DNA of 64,000 nt from Alentia gelatinosa (Eukaryota; Annelida; Polychaeta; Phyllodocida; Polynoidae), in assembly GCA_950022655.1 (NCBI GenBank), contig OX465592.1:6542044-6606043 (forward strand), read 5' to 3'. The first letter of the stretch is position 1. Every line of letters begins with the position of its first letter. Below are positions 1-11,488 of this stretch, piece by piece. The position numbers and the translations under genes are program-made. The notes beneath the pieces were generated by a model. The model made no database searches, had not been told where the DNA came from, and was given only the letters and a program-made list of their open reading frames with translations.

Positions 1-1127
1 CCGTGATTTTTAGATATATCATTAAAAAGTAAACATTAATACTGATCGCGTAGCGATGGCTGTTCGCAGTCACTACGGACTCAGTAACAACGTTTTCTCA
101 TGTTACACATACCAAAGTAAGTGCTCGTGGCGATAAATACCCCAATGTTTCATGGATAATGATTCCTGGAAAGATCAACTCACGTTACATGTGGTTAATG
201 TGATTAATGGATGTCTTTAGCTTCGCCCCATTCCCATAATCACATCATTATAGAAGATCGCTATATAAGCGACCAATATATGTCATAGAACGTTGTTTCC
301 TGAATAATAGTAAAAATCCTCGTGAAGGGGTATTAACGGTCTGTCCACTATCTAAGGCTACTGGAGAACTCGACCTGTAATAGTCAGGAGAACTCGACCT
401 GTTTTGGAGAACTTGACTCGTTACAGATACTTATGAATAAGACATTTTCATGTAGAAGTAAATTTTACAGTACTATTTAGTTAACCGCTGCTTGTAGTCT
501 ATCAACTGCTATTCTCTAACTTATGTTGGAGTTATATACAAGATACTGGTTGCTGCAACAATTGACAATACGATCACATAGGTAGTTAACAAACAATATA
601 AAAAAAAGAGTGGTCCCAGCACCGACCCCTGAGGAACACCAAAGACTACATCTGTATCAGAGGAAACCTGCCCATTCACTTTCAAACATGAAATAAATAT
701 AGTGGAGGTATAATCACAAAGAAAAACAGACCCAGTTGATTATATTAACAGTTATTGACCAAGATGACAATAAAGTTGGTGTCAGTAATATCAATCAAAG
801 ATAAAGACGTCAAAGATAAAGACGTCAAAAACCGCCAATAGGGCGATTGTATGTTTTATTTCTGATTTTTTATTAAAGAATGGTCTTTTGCCAGTCTATG
901 CAGGAATGTGTTTGTGACTTGTGGAGCTGGGCTGTGACAGTGATGGACTTCACTCCTCCATTAGTGTCTGAAGTCTGTGTAAGAGTGAGCAGAGAACGAG
1001 GGTAAAGATGTCACGGACAGTGAAGATGAAGGCAGCAGATACTGTCATCTTATTGTGTGAAGTCGAAGGACTGGTTTAAGGTTCTGTCTCACCTGGTATT
1101 GTGTATTCTCCACTGCTTGGGTCCTTG
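1..1127. other. Unassigned AT-rich repeat-like DNA
   Basis: No gene is visible. The stretch at about 85-115 resembles the outer arm of the palindrome that ends near 49,590, so the window probably opens inside a decayed compound palindromic element. Positions 360-470 (repeated AACTCGACC phrases, then a motif reading ATACTTATGAATAAGAC) recur at 4,452-4,560, which makes this a dispersed repeat. A short direct duplication of a phrase reading AAAGATAAAGACGTC occurs near 800-825. Confidence 0.4.
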
Positions 1128-1503
1128 TATAGGCCCATTTCCATTGCCCGATTTCCCGTCACCGATCTAGAGTCAGGAACCACCGACGGCACTGCTGACC
1201 CAAAATCAGTCAATGGAAACGACCCAGCTTGTGAAATGACCCATGACTTTTTTCTGCTTAGATAATGGAATATGGCACCACTGACGAATATATTTCAGTT
1301 ATTTATGTCAGAGTAATCATTGGTTATATGCCCAACATATTCTACAATCTATGAACACTGCGTGAAAGCTTGGTCACTGAGTGAAGACTACTACCCTCAC
1401 TGATTGTTTGATACCGACGCACAGTTGGTGGCCCCACCAACAGACTTTCTGGGTAACTCAAAAAATCTCCCCCGTTTTTGTGAGCCAATGGAAGCAGACC
1501 TTA
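1128..1503. mobile_element. MITE-like element, TIR AGGCCCATTTCCATTG (decayed copy)
   Basis: This is a diverged copy, in inverse orientation, of the better preserved element at 11,489-11,799. Both contain the same internal phrases, for example one reading CAAGCTGGGTCGTTTCCATTG in one orientation, and one reading CTTGGTCACTGAGTGAA. They are bounded by an inverted terminus close to AGGCC-TTTCCATTGGCC. No coding capacity is seen, so it is presumably a non-autonomous DNA transposon. The superfamily is not determined because no clean target duplication is visible. Confidence 0.55.
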
Positions 1504-1671
1504 TACAGTCTTCCATATTGTCGTGCTGCTTAAGACTTGGCTGAGATGGCTCCCCTAGTGTATTAATTACCTTAAAGGCCATTACTCACTGTACGATTTC
1601 GGGACATGAATGTTCCTTTCTCTGCGATAAAGGAACAGTCGTAAGCTCAGGCGAGGCATCATATAAAGCGG

Positions 1672-2043
1672 GATTCACATGATGGGATTCATGTACCTAA
1701 CAGGGTGTTTGTCTCAGACAAATCCTGCTGAGATTCTGTACTCAACACAATTTCTTCGTCTAAATTGTAGGGTTCCTTTTCCCTGAGACATGTTTTTCCT
1801 CTGCAGTTGTTGTCGACATTTACCCTTAAGAAGGAACTGAATCTCATGAGATTTTGAACCCTGTGAGGTACATGAATCCCACCGTGTGAATTCCACTTAA
1901 CAAGGAACAGGATCTCATGGGATTTTGAACCCTGTAAGGTACATGAATCCCACCGTGTGAAATCCACTTAACAAGGATCAGAAACTCATGGGATTTTGAA
2001 CCCTGTGAGGTACATGAATCCCACCGTGTGAATTCTACTTAAG
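1672..2043. mobile_element. MITE-like element, TIR GTGGGATTCACAC family
   Basis: The left end reads GGGATTCATGTACCTAACAGGG and the right end carries its inverse (CCCTGTGAGGTACATGAATCCC). Between them lies a core that recurs at 26,762-27,000 and 11,812-12,052. The right end (about 1,856-2,043) is present three times in tandem, which looks like amplification of the element terminus. There is no protein-coding capacity. Short ORFs here are products of the repeats. Confidence 0.65.
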
Positions 2044-2430
2044 AGAGTTGTTCAGAGTGGCACCCCATCAAAAAAATTGAAAAAGATATCACAAAGAGTT
2101 TCCTGATGTATATTTTTCATTAAACGCTACTAATTAAAAAAACAAACATAAAATTAATAAATAAATAGATGGTAAGAGTTTCAGACCTCCAGGAATCTGT
2201 TATTCTAGCTCTTCCAGTCCAAGAAAAATAACAAAAGGTTAGTGTGGATCCCTATCCTGTCAATCCTTGTGATTGTGGGTTATATGTGAACAAGTAAAAA
2301 CATAGGGTTGGGTTCTGGTGGCGGGTTTTCTTACTAACTCAGGTGCTTGTTGTGGTGGTTACATGTAACCAGGTTAGTGTCACTCACACCAGGTAAGAGG
2401 CAACTGACAGTGTGACAGCCCAATAATTAG

Positions 2431-2829
2431 TAGAAACCAAACGAGAGTCAGCCTTGTCAATGTTTATGCCACGATGGGCAGGTTGTGTATTACTACACGA
2501 GGTGTTAGCCGAGTGTAGTGAGTAGCAGACCTGACCAGAGTGGTATAAACATTGACAAGGCTAACTCGAGTTCGGTTTTGTATTTATCCTACCCCATCTC
2601 ATCGATATACAGAGAAAATTTTGTAATTATCCATGTTAGTAGCATGTTGACACTTATCAGAGGATGGCCACATTTATCAATGCTGCCGGATCTACTTTCG
2701 CTATGTGGTCCCTGAATGGTCCATTTTTTTTATTCACCTCGGTGCATAAATAACACTTTATTCAATGCTCCGTCCAATACATTGAGTCAATGTTAAACCT
2801 ATGGCGCTTTTTATTAGGGGTAGGATAAA
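2431..2829. mobile_element. Compound palindrome + TTTATCCTACCCC block, copy 1
   Basis: The element starts with a palindrome of about 150 bp (2,431-2,579). Its arms read AACCAAACGAGAGTCAGCC on the left and GGCTAACTCGAGTTCGGTTT on the right. The apex contains ACGAGG...CCGAGTGT. A block bounded by TTTATCCTACCCC (2,583-2,595) and its exact inverse GGGGTAGGATAAA (2,817-2,829) follows immediately. Just inside the right end is AATGTTAAACCTATGG, which is conserved in many sister copies. This copy lacks the insertion that interrupts its homologue at 9,158-10,115. Confidence 0.8.
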
Positions 2830-3290
2830 CACAAGTACGTGCTAGCTACGTAAATTAATGTCATTTTATGGTAGGAATTAAGTATTTTTTTACGTAGTAC
2901 AAACGTGAAAATGTTAAGTTTTAGTTACATCTGTAGCAGGTATTGGTTTACATTAAATTACGTAAATTCACGTAGCTTAGAAACACATACACATAGATAG
3001 TACAGAGTGTCAGTAAATCCAGCTGCATCAAATAAAGTGGCCGATTGCGTCAGCCTTATGATAGCTGCTTTTCATTGTAGGGCCACCCAAAATACAAAGA
3101 GATATGCGACAAGACGCTACAACAAAACTGATTCAGTCGAGGGATCTTCGTCTTGTGTTTACTGGGAGGTCTTACAGGGCTTCTCACAGCAGGTGATGTG
3201 CACGTCAAGCATGTAATCATCTCCACTGTCACACCACTAATCCCCATGCTATGTAGACGTTAGGGCCCATCACCCGAAAGTCGGGACGTT

Positions 3291-3420
3291 AAGTGGGATT
3301 CACCCAATGGGATTCACGTACCTCACAGGGTGTTTTTCTGAGACAAATCCTGCTGAGATTCATGTACCTCACAGTGTGTTTGTCTGAGACAAATCCGGCT
3401 GGGATTTATGCACCTTTTGC
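3291..3420. repeat. Partial ends of the GTGGGATTCACAC MITE family
   Basis: Two tandem partial copies of the left terminus are present (GGGATTCACGTACCTCACAGGG, then the phrase CTGAGACAAATCCTGCTGAG, repeated with small changes). No right end is seen. The next 600 bp hold nothing that I recognise as a gene. Confidence 0.55.
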
Positions 3421-4451
3421 AACAGAAAACACAAGGGTATCCTTTGGGGAAGATGTCTGAAGGACATAGTTTAGTCACGGGGCCTAGCGTTGTCGAGCTC
3501 CTTCCCCACCGCCAAATTTGTTCCAACCACGGACCCCTAACGAGAGTCCAACGGAACGAAGAAATTATACAAAAAAAAAGATGTCTAAAGGACATTTAAT
3601 TTGTACAAAAGTCCATATGAATACTAATTTCTTTACAATCCCTCCAAATTGTTACCATTCGAATAAATATTATGATATACACAATGGAAAATAATGAATA
3701 ATGTAAATTCCCTTTATTCTTTACTGGACTAAAAACCCCCATGGTGTGATCCTGGTACCCAAGAAATGGAGAGCCGTAATTTTTATGGTATACAATTTAA
3801 AATATTGGTCCTTGTAATGCACTTTCACATTTTGACAGAGACACGCAAATGTTAGGACTCACATTATGGGGGGGATGTAAAGGCTTCCAGTTGAATTACC
3901 CTAACAGCTACCATGAGTGTGAACTAATGATGGATCAGCACTCAAACGTTGGTTAAAATCTCATAAAAACTGCTCCTCATTCATCCATGTTAACCTCCAA
4001 ACAGCATCCCCTGCAATTACCTGACGTCGCCTGTCAATTCCCTGCTCATACATGCCTTAGACATACCTCATATAGAGAGGTTACTGGAAAACTCGAGCCG
4101 AAATCAAACGTACGTGAAATACACCGTATTTCCAAGTTACCCTTCTTGTATGACAGACATAAATGTCACTTATCAAATTTTATGTACATCCGATCTAGGG
4201 ATCCTAGTTTTATAAATAAAACCTGATTAAAAAAAATATATATATAGACCAAAGACCTTGTAATACACGACAAGCAAAAGCACCCGTAATTTTTGTTAAC
4301 CAACCTAATACCACTTTTTATATGAAAAGTATGGAATACCATGGTGGAGTATTTTGGAACTCCATAGCATCAATGTCACGAAATACACCTTCTTATAAAC
4401 TAAGGCCAATAAAAATGATGAAAAAAAAACAAAAAAACAAAACAAACCGAA

Positions 4452-4560
4452 GTCGACCAGTAATTGTCAGGAGAACTCGACCCGTTTTGGAGAATTCGAT
4501 TGAAGAACTCGACCCGTTTCAGATACTTATGAATAAGACATTTTCATATAGAATAGAGGT
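4452..4560. repeat. Dispersed repeat shared with 360-470
   Basis: Phrases reading GGAGAACTCGACC, TTTTGGAGAA and ATACTTATGAATAAGACATT match those near 360-470 in the same order. The function and full extent are unknown. The surrounding 3,600-4,700 stretch has no recognisable coding exon. Confidence 0.5.
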
Positions 4561-4725
4561 CTGACTAGTTAGCTTTTAGACAAGTAAACAGTGGATATTG
4601 AAAATAAGTCCAGTTATGTTTAGGTGCTTATGAAAAGTGAACTAAATAGTCCATAAATAACGTAAACTGAAATTGGTATGCCTCCAGTTGGATAAAAGTG
4701 GATATTAAAACAATATGTAGACACT

Positions 4726-5045
4726 TTTATTATCCACCTAATACAAAGTGTCCATAGAAAACACATAGGGAGTTTGCATGGACATACCTGGCGCATACAG
4801 ATATGTTGTATGCTCCGGGTGGCGCATACAGAAAAATAGCGTGTATGGAAAAATAGTGCATAACTAAAACGAACTGATATCGACATGCCACTCGTCCAGG
4901 AAAGGTGGATAAAAAATACACTGTAGAGTGGTTTCAAATAAAAGCGTTTGTATACGATCCCATCTCGTTTGAACGACTATGTAATTCACGCGGCTTCGCC
5001 TTGTGAATTACTACATGATACAAACTCGATGGGATACGAGCTCAG
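4726..5045. mobile_element. Compound palindrome, TTATTATCCACCT class, copy 1
   Basis: A block bounded by TTTTATTATCCACCTA (about 4,725-4,740) and AGGTGGATAAAAA (about 4,903-4,916) is followed by a palindrome (about 4,931-5,045). The palindrome arms include GTAATTCAC / GTGAATTAC and CCCATCTCGTTTG / CAAACTCGATGGG. The hairpin apex at about 4,988-5,006 reads CACGCGGCTTCGCCTTGTG, which is the reverse complement form of the GGCGAAGCC apex found in other families here. The same palindrome arms recur at 55,350-55,430 next to a different terminal class. Confidence 0.7.
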
Positions 5046-5149
5046 ACCCTAAACTCTCATAGGTTTCCTTTACAGTATACCTTCCACAAATGTTTTTCAC
5101 GTTTGAAAAATTAATAGAGGGAAACTATGTTCTGGTGAGCAAAATTTCA

Positions 5150-5540
5150 AAGTGACGAGGTAAGGCTCGGATAAATTACTGCCCAAGGCCTTGGCCGCGG
5201 GCAGTAATCTTTCCAAGCCTTACCGGGTAACAATTGACTTGGTTTCCCTATTCTTATATACCTTTAAATATCGATAAAAATGATCATTTCCTTTCCTGCG
5301 ATAGCCCAATAAAAATGGCCACCCTTATCGAGTAACTGCAATAGCTAAGTTTTTTGTCCAACTGCTCTTTATGTCACGTGGTCAGGCCAGGACGAAAACG
5401 TCAGCCCGGGACGAAAACGTCAGTCTAGGACGAAAACGTCAGCCTCGCTACATAAATTATGGTTACTGCACCCCCAGCAGCAGCATGTAACTATAGAGGT
5501 TTCGGAAATGGGTATATAGGAATACATTTTCCGTCCACCG
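5150..5540. mobile_element. Element with 20-bp minisatellite (short version)
   Basis: It opens with a palindrome whose arms read GTAAGGCTCGGA...TTACTGCCC and GGGCAGTAA...TCCAAGCCTTAC, with apex near AAGGCCTTGGCC. Then come a shared phrase (GGTTTCCCTATTCTTATATACC), three to four 20-bp units of the form CCNGGACGAAAACGTCAG (about 5,393-5,445), and an end near GGTATATAGGAATA. The same order of parts occurs at 20,573-21,150 with a far longer minisatellite, so the two are copies of one element that differ in array length. Confidence 0.55.
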
Positions 5541-6277
5541 CTCGGTCTCGTAGTCGTTATATACACCACAAAACGAAATCACACAGTGTGCACCGCCTCA
5601 TATTCAATTCAGACCAAAGCACGCCAGACGAGGGGATTTGTTTGTATGTTGGAGAAGGATCTAAGGGAGTTTCTGTCCCATACACCCTTCTCTGAGAAAA
5701 GAAAAAAACATTGAAAAAAACAACAATCTAGCGAGGCGTTTTCAGACAAACACGGCGTGAGGCTGCGAATCGTCCTACTGGATTATCCAGTCTCCCATGG
5801 AGAACAGGGGTGTGGATGAAGGGGGAGGGGAGGTGTGATCCCAGATTGAAAGTTTACCCAGGTATGTGTAACGCTAAAGCCCCTCTTTCCCCAGCACACA
5901 CTCTTTCATAATAAAAGCCCTCTTTCCAGCCTCCATGCATTCCTTGTCTTTCTATAGAATAAAAACACTTCTCCGAACTGATGATATAAGTCCAAGAAGA
6001 AAAGTTCAATTTCAAAGGGATCTTTATATCTTTAATCTTTTTGTAAATTCCATATAAATGGTATAAAAATCGCCTTAAAACGGATCTTCTTAGACGTGAC
6101 ATGATCTTTAAGGCCTCGCTCTTAGGAGGTGCCTCATTGTAAAGCCCTGAGCCCAGTCCCTCACCACCAGCACCTTAAAAGGGGCCGCTTGTCCGATCAA
6201 GTGCCCTGGGGCCCATCTAATAATCTAGGGGTCCCGTTGAATAATCTAGGATCGTACATGAAGACCCTTCTAGGTAC

Positions 6278-6422
6278 ACCCCTCTCATAAGATCTCACAC
6301 TCTCTAAGTTGTATTCTGTACAAGGTTCTCACTGCACTCTATGGGAGAAGAATTCTTAACAAACTAGGCTTAGAGCATTGAGAATCCACTGGCACACAGT
6401 ATTCCTGCAAGATGGCATCATT
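6278..6422. mobile_element. Half copy of the CACCCCTCTCATAAGATC foldback element
   Basis: This matches the left arm of the fuller copies at 21,832-22,140 and 32,365-32,642, including the phrases GGGAGAAGAATTCTTAACAA and GAGAATCCACTGGC. Just upstream (about 6,208-6,270) are two tandem partial ends of the GGGCCC...AATAATCTAGG MITE family, which is complete at 51,137-51,355. Downstream (6,425-6,490) is a G-rich purine tract. Confidence 0.55.
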
Positions 6423-6880
6423 GAGGGAAGGGGGGAGGGGGGGAAGGGGGAGGGTGGGGACGGCTAGGCGGTGGGTTGGGGGGGCGTAAGATGATTTTAG
6501 GAGTCAATAAACGTGAACAGGACCATTATATACTGGACCTGACTGACCACACCTAAAAATGGTGTTTTAAAGTAGAATCTATTAGAAAAACGGTTAAAAA
6601 AACCAACATAATGCAGGGTTTATTATGTGTAATTAATCAATTTATACTCAATCAGGTTTTATAAAGGATTTATAGAATAAGTTGGTAATATAAAATTGTT
6701 TTTTTTATATAATACAGACTCGGATGGTTAATGGGAAATGCTTTCAGTGGTCTCCCCAAGTATAAGAAAATGTATACATATGTAATATACCTAGAGGCTT
6801 TTGACTGGCTGCCTGTGTTACTACACATCAACAATGCGTAGGATATTCCAGCTTGATTACAAACTATCGTAAAACTGGAT

Positions 6881-7169
6881 GAGGTTTAATCTTGGCCACC
6901 ATATTCCACGACTGGAGTTTGGCAAAGTGACTTCATGAGGCGAAGCCGAGTGAAGTCCGGAGCCAAAACTTCAGGAGTGGAATGCGGTGACCAAGATTAA
7001 AACGAATCAGGTTTTGATTTTATCCTACCCTATCTCCTCGATTTTGGAATATTACGTGATAATAATGCTGTATGCCACTAGTGGCATATAAAACTCCGTA
7101 TGCCAGTCAGCGTGGCATACGGAAACCCAATGTTAAGCCTATGGGATTTTATATTAGGGGTAGGATAAA
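6881..7169. mobile_element. Compound palindrome + TTTATCCTACCC block, copy 2
   Basis: A palindrome (6,881-7,016) has arms GGTTTAATCTTGG / CCAAGATTAAAAC and the exact apex GAGGCGAAGCCGAGTGA at 6,937-6,953. A block follows, bounded by TTTATCCTACCC (about 7,019-7,030) and GGGGTAGGATAAA (7,157-7,169), with AATGTTAAGCCTATGG just inside the right end. The arms are unrelated to those of copies 1, 3, 4 and 6, although the apex and block ends are shared. Confidence 0.8.
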
Positions 7170-7171
7170 AG

Positions 7172-7420
7172 TTATTATTACATACCTATGGCCGAACGTC
7201 TATGAAATACTACCCGCTGCTAGGGGTGCAGTATAAATAATGTTCGGGCGCACTGAGCCTGTAGTGAATTTTCGGGCGCACTGTGACCAACGGGTCAATT
7301 GGTACATTTAATAAGCATATAAAATAGCTGTTTTTTAATACTTAGGTATGTAATAATAAGAAAACGTAGTGACTGAGCCCATAGGGAGGCCATTCACGGC
7401 CTTTTGATGCCATAAATATG
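7172..7420. mobile_element. TTATTATTACATACCT-class block with partial palindrome
   Basis: The 16-bp terminus TTATTATTACATACCT (7,172-7,187) and its exact inverse (about 7,344-7,359) bound a 188-bp block containing GTCTATGAAATACTRCCCGCTGCTAGGGGTGCAG-type sequence. That content recurs at 46.4, 48.96 and 49.25 kb. The start of an outer palindrome arm (AAGAAAACGTAGTGACTGAGCCC) follows, and its partner arm is missing. The block abuts the previous compound element. Confidence 0.65.
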
Positions 7421-7574
7421 AAATATGCGAAGGTGTATGAGGCAAATTTTGATAAAAGTCATTTTATGAATATATTTCTTTGTTAAAAGATTTTTTGTAA
7501 ATATTGGAACATTGATGCCTCCAGACATCATACATGTGTCTTTAGTGTGATGATACCTCCAGGAATACTCGGGC

Positions 7575-8237
7575 CATATATATTACTGTATAAGTAAGAA
7601 ACAACGAGATAAACTCCAGTTAATTTTTAACAAAGCATTAAGAGTGGTGCTGAAAATAAAAAAACCGACAGATATGCATATGGATGAAGTTATGAGACTA
7701 TGCAAAGTGAGACCGCTTGAGACTAGGAGAGCTGGGCACTTGCTAACACTCATAAGATGGTGGAGTAGGTATAATGAAAATATCTTTATAGATGGGAATG
7801 AAAGGACAAGAAGTCAAAATAAAATAAGGTTGAAGATTAACAGGCCAAGGACAGAAAAGTACAGGAAATCTCCTCTCTATATAGGAGGAAACTTATGGGA
7901 TACTCTAGCGCCAGAGATTCAATCCATTGAAAAGATGGATACATTTTAAATGAAAGTGAAAGAAATTATCCATACAATGTATTTAGGAAACTAAAAATTA
8001 GAGATAAGATAAATAAGAAACAGTTAATAAAGGATTAAGGACGTTATAAAACGCTGCTAGTTAGATTATTTTGATTATATGTTCCTTTGCTTGTTGTCTT
8101 TGTTAATTGTACATATTATGTTGTATGCCGATACTGTATACGTCCTGTATTGTCCCCGACCTCACCACGGAAGATCGCTCATGAGAGCGAGTATTGATGG
8201 TCGTAAAACTCTCCGAATAAAAAAAAAAAAAAAAAAA
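7575..8237 (+). pseudogene. 5'-truncated non-LTR retrotransposon (RT C-terminus and poly(A) tail)
   Basis: A reading frame from about 7,580 to 7,970 encodes a stretch with the usual C-terminal pattern of LINE reverse transcriptases. It has a segment reading DKLQLIFNKALRVVLKIKK, then RPLETRRAGHLLTLI, then a GGNLWDTLAPEI motif (the family's LWN-LP-EI). This is followed by roughly 250 bp of 3' untranslated sequence, an AATAAA-like run and a pure A tract at about 8,219-8,237, which marks the 3' end of a poly(A)-mediated insertion. Everything upstream of the thumb region is missing. A repeated phrase TCTTTAGTGTGRTGATRCCTCCAGG lies on both sides. It may be target-site duplication, but it is also a local tandem repeat. 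Confidence 0.7.
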
Positions 8238-8532
8238 GGATCTTTAGTGTGGTGATGCCTCCAGGCATTATGCGTCTTTATTGTGATGATGCCTCCATGC
8301 ATCATGCGTCCTTAAAGGGTTAACTGCGGTATGTTTTGGTAATGGCGGATAATTAAGACACTTATCTGTCACGTGACCAGGCGTATTAATCCCAGCGGAG
8401 GACTACACTGGCGTGGCAAGTCCTAATTGCTGATTACCGAAAATGAAGGCCGGGGTCATTAATTAGGAGATAGGACAATTAGTGAGGGAGACCCAGCGCC
8501 TAACTGATCTATCAATCATTTAGCATTGCTGC

Positions 8533-8670
8533 TCTCTTAAAGGCATATCCTACAACTCACAGTGGCGCCACCTGGAGATTTTTGAATTTTGTCAATTATT
8601 AGTCAAACCTGGGAGCTGTTTCAAAACCATAGACTTAACCCATGTTTGAAACAGCTCCCTGGTTCTTTTT
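8533..8670. repeat. Small palindromic repeats
   Basis: Positions 8,533-8,580 match the left end of the 125-bp MITE at 32,703-32,826 (AAAGGCATATCC... and GTGGCGCCAC). Positions 8,608-8,665 form a short palindrome, GGGAGCTGTTTCAAA / TTTGAAACAGCTCCC, with the phrase CCATAGACTTAAC in its loop. That loop resembles the conserved subterminal motif of the compound elements read in reverse. Confidence 0.5.
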
Positions 8671-8689
8671 TATTCATTCTAATTCTAAA

Positions 8690-9020
8690 TGAGTGAATTT
8701 GATGTTTTGTTCAGTTTACCCGACTTTAATAGGTATAATAGGCTAATTTACAAATTCTTGATTTACAAAGGAATTGTATTGAAAGATATGGTATTCTTCC
8801 TTTCTTTTAAAAACAAGGATGGTGACCTACAGCTATTAAAACTGAAATGTGTAGTACTATACATTTTGAGGAAAATGACATGGGTTTTACTATGTGAATA
8901 GCAACTTCTTAGAATTTCTATATTTTGCTTTGTAAATTTGTTATGATCTTGATCTCTGAATCAAGAACTAGCATAGTCACCCCTAACTTTTAGGTTAGAT
9001 ATACATTCTAAAACATTTAG
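8690..9020. repeat. Dispersed repeat (copies at 25.9-26.3 and 43.3-43.6 kb)
   Basis: Phrases reading AAAAACAAGGATGGTGA, ACATGGGTTTTACTATGTGAA and a tail ATCAAGAACTAGCATAG recur in the same order at 25,980-26,260, and in inverse orientation at 43,330-43,600. A copy of the tail lies at about 30,190-30,230. The small plus-strand ORF over it is not conserved between copies, so I treat it as a non-coding repeat. Confidence 0.5.
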
Positions 9021-9157
9021 AGACGACTATATATAGAATTGTTACGAAAATGATATGGGTGTTGATTTTCAAGCCAAATTTTTCAATACGCCTTTAAGGG
9101 TGTCGGATCTTTCCCACCCGGTATATTATACAAAATATAAATTTTACACAATACATA

Positions 9158-10115
9158 AACTTGAGTTAGCCTTGTCAATGTTCATACCACTCTGGTCAGG
9201 TCTGCTACTCACTACACTCGACTAATGCCTCGTGTAGTAATACACGACCTGCCAATCGTGGCATAAACACTGACAAGGCTAACGCTCGTTTGGTTTCGTA
9301 TTTATCCTACCCCATATCACGGATATACAGAGAAAACTTTGTAATTATCCATGTTACACTGCACGAAAACCACTATTTTACATATATATACGCCATTGCA
9401 ATAACGCACGTATCGGCTGTATCGTGGCTTGTTTATATTTGTATACACCTCTTATACGCGTCTACGTTTCGGGCGTCTACGAGACAGTTTCCATATGTAG
9501 ACGCGCGCGACTTGCCTGTCTTTCACGCCTGGCGTATTTAAGATAAAACATACTCTGCGCAATATATATACGCCAGGCGTATATATGATACCCCAAAAAA
9601 AAAATTGCGACCCACGGCCCGCCCTGTCCTGTGGGTGTTGGTAGAGGATGCACCAACACTGACCCGCCACCCGCGACCTCCCAACACCACCCCCTACCGC
9701 CCAAATGATATATGCTACCACTGATGTCCCCAAGTGGCAGAGGTCGGAATTATTGGATAATGGCGTAAATAAACAGAATCGGGCGTATATATGACGTATA
9801 TAAGATGGTACCATGGACACGTATATATACGCCACTAGATTAGGCGTCTATGAGACGTCTAATAGGTCGAACTTCTAGACGCAAAATCCTACAGTTAGAC
9901 GCGTTTCGCATACATATGTAAATTGGTAAGTTTCGTGCAGTGTTAGTAGCATGTTGACACTCATCAATGCTGCCAGTACTACTTTCGTTATCTCGTCCCT
10001 GATTGGTCCGTTTTTTTATTCACCTTGGTGCATAAATAACACTTTATTCAACGCTCTGTCAAATACACTGACTCAATGTTAAACCTATGGCGTTTTTTAT
10101 GAGGGGTAGGATAAA
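9158..10115. mobile_element. Compound palindrome + TTTATCCTACCCC block, copy 3 (with nested insertion)
   Basis: A palindrome (9,158-9,296) has arms ACTTGAGTTAGCC...TTGTCAATG and its inverse, with an apex containing ACTCGACTAATGCCTCGTG. It leads into TTTATCCTACCCC at 9,301-9,313. The inverse GGGGTAGGATAAA lies at 10,103-10,115. The block is split by the 586-bp element at 9,357-9,942. With that removed, it aligns with 2,431-2,829. Confidence 0.8.
9357..9942. mobile_element. Nested 586-bp TIR element with TTA target duplication
   Basis: The termini are CACTGCACGAAA and its exact inverse TTTCGTGCAGTG. The flanking triplets TTA (9,354-9,356) and TTA (9,943-9,945) form a 3-bp duplication. The homologous position near 2,640 in the sister element reads straight through with a single TTA, so an empty site is present in the same window. 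The interior is non-coding and rich in small palindromes such as TATATACGCCAGGCGTATATA. Terminal CACTG with 3-bp duplications fits the CACTA/Chapaev-type group, and a TTA duplication also fits PIF/Harbinger. A partial second copy starts near 61,720. Confidence 0.85.
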
Positions 10116-10398
10116 GTAAAACCCCGCTTCTGGGACACAACGCTTAAGGGGCACCCCGCTTAAGGGGACCCTTTCCTCGGAACGGAGGTTGACTCCTTAA
10201 GCGGGGTTTCACTGTATACACAATATATATTGTGTATATATATATCAGATGGGAAAGATCCGATACGTCGAAGATTCGGATAAGATGTCAGGCAGTCAAC
10301 TGGAAAAACGGGTTGGAAGACGCCTGAGGAAAAAGGAAGTGCTCCGATTACCATTAATGTCAGAGGCAGGCCACACAACGCCTGAGGCGCCTATTGAG

Positions 10399-11487
10399 CA
10401 GCAGAAGGGCTCTTAGCTGTGTAAAGCAGGGACCAATGTACATGAGAAGGGTGTACTTCGCACCTTTACCCTAGTCTAAAGTGGGACTGACACATAGAGA
10501 CTAGTGTACCTGATACAGGTGTACTTCACACATTTCCCCTAGTCTAAAGTGGGACTCACACTTAGAGACTAGTGTACCTGAGACAGGTGTACTTCGCACC
10601 TTTACCCTAGTCTAAAGTGGGACTCGCACTTAGAGACTAGTGTACCTGAGACAGGTGTACTTCACACCTTTACCCTAGTCTAAAGTGGGACTGACACATA
10701 GAGACTAGTGTACCTGATACAGGTGTACTTCACACCTTTCCCCTAGTCTAAAGTGGGACTGACACATAGAGACTAGTGTACCTGATACAGGTGTACTTCA
10801 CACCTTTACCCTAGTCTAAAGTTGGACACACACATAGAGACTAGTGTACCTGATACAGGTGTACTTCACACCTTTACCCTAGTCTAAAGTGGGACTCACA
10901 CTTAGAGACTAGTGTACCTGAGACAGGTGTACTTCACACCTTTACCCTAGTCTAAAGTGGGACACACACATAGAGACTAGTGTACCTGAGACAGGTGTAC
11001 TTCACACCTTTACCCTAGTCTAAAGTGGGACTCACACTTAGAGACTAGTGTACCTGATACAGGTGTACTTCACACCTTTACCCTAGTCTAAAGTGGGACA
11101 CACACATAGAGACTAGTGTACCTGATACAGGTGTACTTCACACATTTCCCCTAGTCTAAAGTGGGACACACACATAGAGACTAGTGTACCTGATACAGGT
11201 GTACTTCACACATTTCCCCTAGTCTAAAGTGGGACTCACACATAGAGACTAGTGTACCTGATACAGGTGTACTTCACACATTTCCCCTAGTCTAAAGTGG
11301 GACTCACACATAGAGACTAGTGTACCTGATACAGGTGTACTTCACACCTTTCCCCTAGTCTAAAGTGGGACACACACATAGAGACTAGTGTACCTGATAC
11401 AGGTGTACTTCACACCTTTACCCTAGTCTAAAGTGGGACTCGCACATAGAGACTAGTGTACCTGAGAAGGGTGTACTTCACACCCTA
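10399..11487. repeat. 68-bp minisatellite, about 15 copies
   Basis: The period is 68 bp (for example GACTAGTGTACCTG at 10,499 and 10,567). Units alternate between a few variants (CACTTAG or CACATAG, TTTACCC or TTTCCCC), so conversion or higher-order copying is likely. The unit contains short inverse phrases (GTGTACCTGATACAGGTGTAC). The same unit, diverged, occurs at 12,050-12,440 (57-bp period), 20,160-20,300 and 26,580-27,305, always close to the GTGGGATTCACAC MITE family. Confidence 0.9.
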
Positions 11488-11488
11488 T

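Noticed and set aside
10399..11487. Possible CRISPR or integron-like array with palindromic units
   Set aside because: The 68-bp units are near-identical throughout, with no variable spacers or cassettes and no cas or integrase gene.
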